Origin: Ectocarpus siliculosus
Taxonomy: Eukaryota; Sar; Phaeophyceae; Ectocarpales; Ectocarpaceae
NCBI GenBank assembly: GCA_000310025.1
Contig: FN649727.1
Span: 3,238,528-3,249,638, forward strand
Length of the DNA: 11,111 nt
Direction of reading: 5' to 3'
Under the pieces are notes generated by a model. The model was given only the letters and a program-made list of their open reading frames with translations, had not been told where the DNA came from and made no database searches. Both the position numbers and the translations under genes were made by a program. Shown here one piece after another: positions 1-8,500 of this stretch. How positions within the stretch are numbered: the stretch's first letter is position 1; the number at the start of each line of letters is the position of its first letter.

Positions 1-333
1 TTTAGTTGTTTCTGGTTTGGTGGTGCCTCGGTCGCTTTTCCTTCCCTGTTGTCTTCTTCAGCCGGGGAGATATACGACCAAGCAAGGCTAGCAACGTCGT
101 CTCCATGGCTTTTTTTAATATGCCTCTTGTGGGTAACGAAACCATATTCTTTGCCGCGTAGGTAACACCCTCCAGCGGCGGCGGCGATAGTGGGTACGGG
201 CGTAGCCGGCACCCCACCCTTAAATTTCCTCACCATCTCTCCACACCAGCAGCAGCAGCAGCAGTCGGCTTATCGCGTCCGCCCGCCCCCCCTCTCCGTG
301 CTTGCTTGTTTTTTTTCCCTATACGACGCACAG
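1..333 (+). other. Intron upstream of the first visible OPLAH exon
   Basis: No family-consistent coding sequence is visible here on either strand. The 3' end is pyrimidine-rich (270-320) and leads into a clear acceptor. Six CAG units sit at 247-264. I infer this is the 3' part of an intron whose donor lies before the window. Confidence 0.7.
247..264. repeat. (CAG)6 microsatellite
   Basis: Six perfect CAG units occur about 70 nt before the OPLAH 3' splice site. They are intronic in the model, so no Gln tract is encoded. Confidence 0.95.
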
Positions 334-524
334 GGATGCCTTGCGCCCGTCGAGATCCGCATCCCGGAGGGGTGTCTCCTGAACCCTTCTCCGACGGCAG
401 CGGTGGTGGGCGGCAACGTGCTCACCTCCCAGCGCGTCACCGACGTGATCCTCAAGTGCTTCCGGGCGTGCGCGGCCAGCCAGGGATGCATGAACAACCT
501 CACCTTCGGGGACGAGGCCATGGG
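334..524 (+). CDS. OPLAH: OPLAH exon a (first visible exon)
   Basis: Encodes [13 protein letters not shown] through GDEAM plus two bases of a Gly codon. The 3' splice site is a T-rich tract followed by CGCACAG before GGATGC; the 5' splice site is GTGAGC at 525. It enters in phase 0 and leaves with two bases. The family sequence immediately before GCLAP should lie in an earlier exon, and I cannot find it in positions 1-333. Confidence 0.92.
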
Positions 525-2604
525 GTGAGCAGCGAAGCGCTGCATAGCTAGAGATACCGCAAGGATGCCAGAGAACGCACGGTTCTCCGTGATGTCGCAC
601 GTACCGCACCCCCGTGCGATAAAAAGTCAGAACAAAATCAGTTCAAATCGATCGCACCCCCCCCCCCCGTGCGTTCTCTCGCACCCTAACGGTATTTAGG
701 CAGTTTTCGGAGAGCGGGGGGAGGGGTTGAGTATGGCGTGGAGGAGAAGGTCTGGGCCAGTATTTTCCTGGCGTCGGGGTCGTTGTTGGTGTACTGAGTG
801 ACGCGCATTTTTGGGTGTGGTGTTGTCTTTTTTTTCTCTCTCGTGAGTTTTGGTCATTGGACCCGTATGCGTGTCTAGTCTGTATACGTTGCCCCCCGCA
901 GTCTCATTTTTCTGACCACCCCCCATTTCCCCCTTTGATTTTGGCGTATGGCACGTCAGGTATTACGAAACCATCGCGGGTGGGGCGGGCGCAGGCCCAA
1001 CCTGGTCCGGGTGCAGTGGAGTACACACCCACATGACCAACACTCGCATCACTGACCCAGAGATACTGGAACGGAGGTGGGCTTATGCTGTAGCTATGTA
1101 GATTTCTACACATGTTCACACCTGTCTGTATCGAGCGACACGTGTCCGTGCCCCGAGTCATGTGTGCTGTTGGTTTACACGTGATATGCAACGCAACTAC
1201 AGTATGTATGCTGATGGGTTTTGTTGTTGTTGAGCCCTGCACGCACGTGCGGGCGGCGGCTGGGGTGTGTGTGCCAAGTTTTGGAGCCTCCCCGCGCTTA
1301 CGTTTCATCGAAAATCCGTACACGTTCGGCCTCCAGCGGCGTGGTCTCTAATCAGCGTGGCCATGTATACCCTCCCTCCCTCCCTCCCTCCCTCCAAGAC
1401 ACTTGTTTAGCTCTGCAGCCATCTATTCCTCGGTAGCGCGTGTGCGCAAAATCAACTGGAGTTCGACAAAAACATAGCGCTTAACCTCCCGGGGGGTTCA
1501 TTCATCCCCCTTTTCCAACAACCAGGTACCCGGTAATCCTCAACTCTTTCGGCCTGCGGCGAGGCTCCGGCGGCGGCGGCGCCAGGCGCGGCGGCGATGG
1601 CGTCTCCCGCTCGATGACCATCCGGAAGCCGCTCACCGTCAGCGTGTTGTCGGAGAGGCGCTCTTTCCGTCCGTGGGGGTTGGCGGGAGGGCAGCCGGCG
1701 GAGCGGGGGGTGAGTCCATTAGAATGCTTAGAACAAAGCATGCTTCTTGGAGACGTTTGTTTGTGACAAGGGTTTGGCAAGCCTTGCGTGGTAGGTTGGC
1801 CTAGGGATTGTCCGATTCAGGGTAGTTTTGGTAGTGTGGTCCTTTTGTTTGTGGGTGAAGCTGTCTGGAGTAGATGTCACGTAGCACGTGGTGTTTCAGA
1901 TAAGAACCAACTGTTGTGAGGAGGGTACTTTATTCTCCACCCACCCACACACACCCGTCGCTTTGGTCCGTCACTCACCTTGCGTGTTAGCGTTAGCCTC
2001 TCCCGTCTTTCTGTTCGCTTCCATTCCCCCTCTAGCTTTTTCGTGGAAGTACGATTTTTCTCTCCAAAGCGAAACACTTGGTTTGTTCGGTGGTGCTGCC
2101 GTCGTCGCTCACTGAACCTGGTGTAAAACATATACAAACATTGCACGCCGTTTGTGCAACGGCAGGCCTCTCATCCACCTTGGCCTCGACCGCAATCTCT
2201 ACCCCTTTCTCTCATCTCTCCACCGCCGCCTGCCTCCCTCTACGCTCGTGCCCTTCCCCCCCCCCCCACGCTGCTCTCCCCCCATCAAAAACGCGCAAAA
2301 ACACCAGCTCAACTTCCTGCGTTTCCGCGGCGGTGGCGGAGGCAACAGCGGGCGTTCGGTCAGCCTGGGCGGCAAGAACACCGTCAAGGTCAACGCGGGC
2401 GACCGCCTCACCATCCTCACCCCGGGGGGCGGGGGACACGGCACCCCCCCTTCTCCGCTCTCGATGGAGGTGGACGGCGGCGGTGTCGGCGTCGGCGTCG
2501 GTACCGGGGACTTGGAAGACCCCGACCGGAAGTCCAGGCGGGAGGCCGAGATGCGTCTCGGGGGAAGCGTTTCGGGGCACCGTCTGGGGCAGGAGCAGGC
2601 CTAA
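334..2604 (+). CDS. OPLAH: 5-oxoprolinase (ATP-hydrolysing), C-terminal HyuB part, 4 exons, 5' end outside window
   Basis: This gene encodes the hydrolase half of 5-oxoprolinase, which uses ATP to open 5-oxo-L-proline to L-glutamate in the cytosolic gamma-glutamyl (glutathione) cycle. The exons join as 334-524, 960-1076, 1526-1709 and 2308-2604, all with GT-AG introns and matching phases, giving 262 residues and a stop. Visible family blocks, in order, are [76 protein letters not shown], the Gly-rich TPGGGGHG, and a tail ending [13 protein letters not shown] that resembles the usual eukaryotic OPLAH terminus. Full OPLAH is about 1,280 residues, so roughly 1,000 N-terminal residues (HyuA part and first half of HyuB) lie upstream of the window. 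The 53 residues after TPGGGGHG include a lineage-type low-complexity stretch ([11 protein letters not shown]). A stand-alone hydantoinase B is the alternative, but the motifs match eukaryotic OPLAH better. Confidence 0.93.
525..959 (+). other. OPLAH intron containing an inverted repeat
   Basis: GT-AG intron of 435 nt. It holds a 13-bp inverted repeat (570-582 and 667-679), a long C run near 657-668 and a pyrimidine-rich 3' end (891-940). I see no exon in it. Confidence 0.88.
570..679. repeat. 13-bp inverted repeat with nested 6-bp stem
   Basis: AGAGAACGCACGG at 570-582 is the exact reverse complement of 667-679. Inside it, TCGCAC (595-600) pairs with GTGCGA (614-619). As RNA the segment could form a branched hairpin. 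It could be a short decayed terminal-inverted-repeat element, but I see no target-site duplication. Confidence 0.8.
960..1076 (+). CDS. OPLAH: OPLAH exon b
   Basis: Its first base completes the Gly codon, followed by [17 protein letters not shown] and [19 protein letters not shown]. The acceptor is CGTCAG before 960 and the donor is GTGGGC at 1077. The HMTNTRITD block is among the most conserved in the HyuB family and fixes the frame. The exon leaves two bases (AG) of an Arg codon. Confidence 0.94.
1077..1525 (+). other. OPLAH intron with (CCCT)n tract
   Basis: GT-AG intron of 449 nt, GTGGGC to CAACCAG. It contains the CCCT microsatellite at 1370-1395 and nothing that looks coding. Confidence 0.88.
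1370..1395. repeat. (CCCT)6 microsatellite
   Basis: Uninterrupted CCCT units inside an OPLAH intron, in pyrimidine orientation on the transcript strand about 130 nt before the acceptor. Confidence 0.95.
1526..1709 (+). CDS. OPLAH: OPLAH exon c
   Basis: Its first G completes the Arg codon, then [34 protein letters not shown] and [20 protein letters not shown]. The acceptor is CAACCAG before 1526 and the donor is GTGAGT at 1710; the exon ends in phase 0. It corresponds to the RYPV...RRGSGG...GGDG region of OPLAH. An extra GGGGARR run makes the Gly turn longer than in animal proteins as I recall them. Confidence 0.93.
1710..2307 (+). other. OPLAH last intron
   Basis: GT-AG intron of 598 nt, from GTGAGT to CACCAG. 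The final ~120 nt are strongly pyrimidine-rich (2195-2285), a good 3' splice context. No coding block was recognised. Confidence 0.87.
2308..2604 (+). CDS. OPLAH: OPLAH terminal exon with stop codon
   Basis: Starts in phase 0 after CACCAG and reads [16 protein letters not shown], then [20 protein letters not shown] and TPGGGGHG, the usual C-terminal Gly motif. A family-divergent linker ([19 protein letters not shown]) follows, then [14 protein letters not shown] and TAA at 2602-2604. Because the GSV...QE.A ending is typical of OPLAH, the stop looks authentic rather than a frameshift. The last codons also form the first copy of a 3'-flanking repeat. Confidence 0.9.
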   Translation, partial: LNFLRFRGGGGGNSGRSVSLGGKNTVKVNAGDRLTILTPGGGGHGTPPSPLSMEVDGGGVGVGVGTGDLEDPDRKSRREAEMRLGGSVSGHRLGQEQA

Positions 2605-2776
2605 AGCGCGTTTGGTCGTCCTCCCATCAGTGGCAGGAGCAGGCCTAAAGTGGTTGTACCATACTACAGCTTACGTACCGCACTTTGGTCGTCCTCCGAT
2701 CAGTGGCAGGACCAGGCCTGAAGCGGTATGTAACCGACACTCTATGTACCGCAAGGACGGTCGTCCTTCCATCAGG
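2588..2776 (+). repeat. Degenerate ~73-bp tandem repeat overlapping the OPLAH stop codon
   Basis: GGCAGGAGCAGGCCTAAAG occurs at 2588-2606 (spanning the OPLAH stop) and again exactly at 2632-2650; a two-mismatch copy is at 2705-2723. The block before it, TTTGGTCGTCCTCCCATCAG, is at 2611-2630, with one mismatch at 2684-2703 and a decayed copy at 2759-2776. Complete units are therefore about 2611-2683 and 2684-2757, with partial units at both ends. Confidence 0.88.
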
Positions 2777-4595
2777 CTGGCCGGCCTGCTGATTCTTCGC
2801 CTCAAGAGGTCGTTCGCTTCTCCACGCAGCAGTAGGGGGTTTCGTCGCGGTAGCGCCAGGAGTTTAGCGCCCTGCTTGCTTGTGTGTATGTTTGCCTAGA
2901 CTACTACAGTAGAGGCCCCTTGGACCTTAAACAGTAAGGACTGCCGTCCGGCAGCCAGTGGTCCCATCATAAGCCGTTGGACAAGCTACCAACCTCCATG
3001 CTCATTCCGTCTGCCTGTTTGCATGCTGGCTTGCGTGTATGCGTGCCTACATAGACTAGATGCCTCTGGGAGCCGCAAGCGTATGGAACAGTGGGTTGCT
3101 GGGCGGAGGTCCTTAGAATCGATTTTTTCATGTGGACAAAGCAACAGAAAAGGGAGGCAGGGCTAGGCAGCACACGCGTGAATGAGGGAATGCATGACTG
3201 GCTGCCGTCTTGTCTTAAGCCGCTTACACGTTACCAATCGATGTGTTCTTGCCATCTCCACCTACTACGCTGAGGACGCCTTGGTCTACCACCTACGCTG
3301 GCTGCATCTCTTCAAGAGAGCCGACTTGTTGAGCGTTCTTGTGCATCGGTTTTTGCACCTGTCTCACCACGAGCCAACTCGTGCGGGGAGAGGGAAATGA
3401 CTCGATATTGAAGGCAGCGTAACGTGTGTGCAGCGGGTTCAACATATATGCAATGCCCTCTTGCGCGCACAGAGCCTATACTCGCACCAAGAGATGTTGC
3501 GTGGGTGTCGGTATCGATTTGGGCGGAGGTTCTCGCATGCATGTCACGCCATGGTTTTCGCGTTTCTTGTGAACTCCTATAGATACGGTGACGTTTGCTA
3601 CATCTCCCTTGTCTCGTTTCCTGGACGGTGGGGTCTCAAAAGAGAATGCAAGCAGGCGTTGTCCATCTCTCAACGCAGTCAGTCGCCGTCAAAAATCTTA
3701 ATCTTGGTAAACAAGGTGCGCCTGAAGCTTTCCTGCCAACAGAAACAACGCGGCGGCGTCGCGAGCCGTCTCAGTCGCAATCAACTCAAACCAACCAGAG
3801 GCAAACAAAAAGCCACGCCTACCTCCTGTCGCCCGTACAAACCCACACCTCCAGTTACAGTAATCAATCCAATCCCAGGGTTCAGAAGGAACACAGCTAC
3901 ATTAGTGCCAGGAGCGAGCCATCCCAAAAATAAGGCACGTCAAAAAAAGGTATAGTATAGTATGTATATTACGAGAGCGAGCGTAATGGAGCCCTGCCCA
4001 CCTTACTCTAAGTTGCGTCAGTTTCTACCCCTTCTCTGCATTCGCGCTGTCGCGCTTGTCTTGTTTTTGGGTAGAAGAGCCCGAACACAATCGTGAAACA
4101 ACCAGACTACTTTCATGGGGCCGAGCTCCGACACCCGTTCTCTTGCAGAGAGACGGAAAACAAGTCCACCACACCTGGGAACGCTAGAACAAACGCGCAG
4201 CAAGTACGTGTACCCACCCAACACATGAGAGTCACAAGACAACGAAATAATAAAAACGACCAAAACAAAGAAAAAACGCCAACGCCATTCCGAACAACGA
4301 CCGCTCCACCGCGGTAGTCCATCCCCACAAACACACGAGAGAAAAAGTCGCCGTTTCACTAAAGTCATCCGCCGCGAGACATGGGGGATGAAAGGCCGCT
4401 CGCTCTTCGAAGAATTCTCCGCCTCCCCCCAACACAAAACTTCCATCGGTGACCCCAACCGAACCAAGCCCTACACCTAAAAATCTCCTTGCGATCGCCC
4501 CTGCCGTGTTCGGTTGCCTCATGGGAATATCAAGCGCGTGTGTCTTTAAAAACTGCCGTGGAACCGTGCTATCGTAGCGCTGTTTGTTGCTGTTC
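2605..4595. other. Convergent intergenic region / facing 3' UTRs
   Basis: About 2 kb lies between the OPLAH stop and the nucleoporin stop. Nothing in it shows domain signal, exon phase continuity or GC-rich codon use. It should contain the two 3' UTRs and polyadenylation sites, but I cannot place the cleavage sites. The longest open frame, 3428-3955 (+), has no recognisable motif and AT-rich, random-looking composition. A weak diverged similarity links 2874-2901 with 3029-3056. Confidence 0.7.
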
Positions 4596-4736
4596 TCAAG
4601 CCACGTCCATCGAGCCAGATGCGACCAAGCTCTCCCGCGCGGACACCCGACCAATCAGCGTCCGCGCCGACCGCAGCACGAAGGGGTCCCTGGAGGTGTC
4701 CTGCAGCAGCTCCGTGAGAGTCGGCACGAGCCCTTT
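4596..4736 (-). CDS. Nucleoporin terminal exon with stop codon
   Basis: Starts in phase 0 after GAGCAG and reads KGLVPTLTELLQDTSRDPFV, LRSARTLIGRVSARESLVAS and GSMDVA, then TGA at 4598-4596. The LVPTLTELLQD...FVLRSARTLI helix pair is ARM/HEAT-like, and splice phase agrees with the previous exon. The composition becomes AT-rich right after the stop, supporting it as the true end. Confidence 0.82.
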   Translation of the reverse strand, partial: KGLVPTLTELLQDTSRDPFVLRSARTLIGRVSARESLVASGSMDVA

Positions 4737-5520
4737 CTGCTCGGTTGTCGACCCAACGTTCGTTGGTTCGCGTCGATCGCGCCGGGCCCGACCAGTTTTT
4801 GGGGGTGGTCGGGGTTTTTTCGGGACAACAGGGAAAGGGGGGGAACGAGAGAAGGGGATCAGAGAGTTGGACAGAAAATAACACAGAAGACTTCGGAGGG
4901 GGGGGGGGGGGTGTCATAGATTGCAAAGTCATGTGCATACGGAGAAGAGCGGTGGCACCCATGACAAGATGCTCCCTCCCGTTCTCTTCCACGCTCCCAA
5001 ATATCAGGCCTTGTTAAGGGGTCCGTGACGATCGCAAAAGCACCGCCGTGTTCTTTACGAACTGCAAAACAAACCAGAGGTCTACGTCGAAACACTGCAC
5101 AAAACGTGCGGGTGTGGCACCCAGCGGTAGCGTTGCTATTGCAGACACATCGACGTACCGCCTCTCCCTTGCCCCCAGCTCTACTGGAACACCCCCTCCT
5201 CCCCCAAAACACACGAATCAAGAGCTACCATCACTCTGATGCTGATACAAACCTACATCTTCGTTGCTCAGCCGGTCGCTCAGCCGGTCAGCGGGGTCCA
5301 TGTTAAACACAAAGGCAACAGGAATGATGGCACAAACGAAAAAAAGCAACACACGCACACACGCAGAGAAAAAAAAACAAACTCGGATAACAGAGAGTAC
5401 TGTCGACTCGGTTGCACTACAATAACTGCCCAGCAAACAAAACAAGAGACAAAACAAGAAGCCTATCACACATAGACTACATCGAAATTGTGCCTATTGA
5501 CGGAGTAATAGACTACATCG

Positions 5521-5551
<31 letters not shown>

Positions 5552-8500
5552 GCTCTTATGCTCTTTCTTTTACGTTCCTGGCATGACTCCTAAGTCATGA
5601 CTCACCCGGTAGGCCGCCAGCTGGCTTCTCCCCTCTTCGGAACCGGCGTCCACGAGCACCAGCAGCGCCGCCAGCAGACCTTCCACCACATACGGCAGGC
5701 CCCTCAAGAGACGCGCGTTCCCGCTACAACCCGCCGCACTGGGAGATCGACCAAAAACGTTAAACGTTGGTGTTGGTTGTAATAATTTAAAGGACACCAC
5801 GACGAAACCAGATGGAAGGGACGAAGGGACGGACGTTTTGCACGTTGTTAACGTGTGGCGTGGCGTGGCATGGTAGGGCGATAATAACCGTACGCGATGT
5901 GGTGCTGTGGTCGCCGCCGTTATCTGAGGGCACGACAACCCGTCACTGGATCGGGATCCGCAAAAACATGCTGAATCGGATAGAGAACCGCCAACAAACT
6001 GCCCCTTTTTGCGGTTGCTGGGGAGCAGCAGCAGCGGCGGTGGCAAGCACACACGCAATGCCACCATCGTCGCGCGGACCTATGTAGAAACGCATCCAGT
6101 TGACCGTTCACAAGCCCAGAAAGACGGCTGGAGTCCGAACCGGCCAGACACCTTCGTAACACAACACAACGGCTATCTATTATATGTACACCACGAAACA
6201 CCCGATGCCGGCAACAACAACGACTGAAACCATCGCGACCCCAGACAAAACAATTCGCGTTTTTCTGAAACCATCTCGACCCTAGACAAAATAACTCGCG
6301 TTTTTGTTGCTTGACTCACCCGTTCGAAGCCCTCGCCCCCAACGCGTCAGCCCGATGACCCCCCCCCACCCCAAGGCCCAGTCTTTGCCCCCCTCCGCCC
6401 GCGGCGCCCCCGACCCCACCGCCGCCACCCCCGGTCTCTACGCACGCTCTCAACGCCACGCACAGCCCCTCGGGGCTAACGGCGAGCCGGGACACCGCCA
6501 CCGCCACCGGCGGGCCCGGGGGAGTGCCGCCGGCCGCTGCCGCTGCTGCCGCTGCTGCTGCGGCGGCGGCCTGGCACCTGAGCACGTCTACCGCATGGGC
6601 GAGAGCCCTCTGGCTGGCCTCGAGCTTGGCGGTGTCGAACGCGCTCCACTCCGACGGGCCCCCGGGGGGGGCTCGGCAACGCTCCTGAGAAAACACACAC
6701 ATATCCCACACGAAAAAACAAAAAAAACGGCATAATTTTGGATTGGTTCGGCGCGTAGGGGATTGGACAGGGATAAATACGCAGGGGGGGGGGAAACAAT
6801 GGAGGGAAAGGAGCACAAAGCGCGCGTGCGCGGGGGGGGGGGGCACAGGTCAGGTTTGAAGGATAGGCCGTCGTCAACATCGCGCTCCAGGCAAGGCAAG
6901 GGTCTCTGCTCGGTCTCGGACCTCGGACGACATCCTGTGGTCGATGTCGTCGACACGCCACGTTCAACATACAAAACCCACACAACACGTTTTCGACGGC
7001 GAAACGACCCCGACTGCCAGTTGCGTTCTGTGCTTCTCCCAGTCTGACATACCGAAACAGCACTCGTGTTACAACAACAGACAGACTAGACCAGACCATC
7101 ATACAAAAGGTAAAAAGAAGCACAAACCCACACACTCACGTTTGCCATGGATCGCTCTCCATGCGTCAGCGGCTGCACCCCCTCCCACCATCCGCCGTCG
7201 CCGCCGCCGCCGACCCCCGCGCCTTGAGGCAAAGGATTGCCGCCGAACGCTACCAGGGCTCGCTCAGCAAGATCGCGCCAACCGCGAGCAACGTCTGTGC
7301 CTGGAGTGCGGTCTAGCACCCCCTACAAGGCGTTTTGTCGAGATGCCAATAACGAATGTGGTAGTAGTAAGAAAAGCGAGGAAAGGATCAGGCAGGGAGG
7401 ACAGGAAGCGGGGAGGGAAGCATGTGTGGTAGTAGGTAAGAAAAGCGAGGAAAGGATAAGACAGGGAAGACAGGAAGCGGGGAGGGAAAAATGTGTGGTG
7501 TAGTAGTAAGAAAAGCGAGGAAAGGAGAAGACAGAGAAGACAGGAAACGGGGAGGAAAGTATGTGGTAGTAGCAAGAAAAGCGAGGAAAGGGTAAGACAG
7601 GGAAAACGACCCGAAGTTACTTGGAGAAACAGGAAACGGGGAGGAAAGCATGTGTGGTAGTAGGGTGGGTGGGGATCACAGCAGAGTGAGTAATCGAAAG
7701 AAAAAAGTCTTCTCGAAAGGTTTTCGGACACTCAGGAAGGAGGGATGGGCTGGACGTAGACAAGGTCCTTCATCAACGCACAACGGGTTCTCCACTACCT
7801 GGTAGTGGGAAAAGGTGGTGAGAAGACTGGTGCAGCCCTTCTCCACCTTTTCAACAACTCGTCACCGTCACCTTGTACCAAACGGCGCTATCAGCTACGA
7901 CGCCATGGACTATTTCAGCCTTCAGCACCTGAGAAACACCACATCGTCCTCTCAGCCATCTCAAGTTTTCAACACCTCCACCCCCCACAGCACGGCTTCA
8001 CACAGGGCACGGTCTACCAAACACCCTACACGTCGAAACAGCCGACACCTTACTCCCATCATCCACTGACACACCCAACACTACACCCACACTTTCCAGA
8101 CACGATCTTCACGCCACACTCACGACTATGAGCGGATAGCAGATACATACACGGAATCTACTCCAACAAGAGGCAAACGCTGCATGTAGGGGGTCTGGTG
8201 CGACGCGCTCGTGTGAGCGGCAGGATATAGTAGTCGAGTGCAAATCACCAAAAACACTCCGACACCGACGACGTCTTTTCATTGGTCAGTCGGCCAGCGT
8301 GGCCGACGCAAGCCGAACAAAACACACAGGAACACAATGCGACCAACCATAACTTCTTGAGAAACAAACACGCAAGCACCGCTGCAACAACAGAACCAAC
8401 GACAGATCTATCAGCATTATTCTCCAACAACTCCCATTCGTGTTGGGGTGACTTCGTACGGCAAACGACTGCCCAACACACGCAACACCACCACACCTGC

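Noticed and set aside
2078-2899. 273-codon open frame on the plus strand
   Set aside because: It reads the OPLAH terminal exon in the wrong frame and runs through intron and repeat. The Ser/Pro/Arg bias is typical of a shadow frame.
3428-3955. 175-codon open frame on the plus strand between the two genes
   Set aside because: It has no recognisable domain, no GC-rich third positions like the true exons, and random-looking composition. One frame of this length is not surprising among six frames in 11 kb.
4093-4260. AATAAA-like A-rich site near 4247 as the OPLAH polyadenylation signal
   Set aside because: It is over 1.6 kb past the OPLAH stop and within the expected 3' region of the opposite gene. 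The motif alone is too weak in A-rich sequence.
7264-7731. 155-codon minus-strand open frame through the minisatellite (Phe/Leu/Pro/Ser-rich)
   Set aside because: It is an open frame created by a pyrimidine-rich repeat whose unit lacks stops. The unit lengths (69, 70, 66) are not all multiples of three, so the protein repeat is not maintained.
7861-8131. Plus-strand frames rich in Thr/Ser/Pro/His (around 7805-8131)
   Set aside because: They are low-complexity products of CA/CT-rich intron sequence with no domain or splice support.
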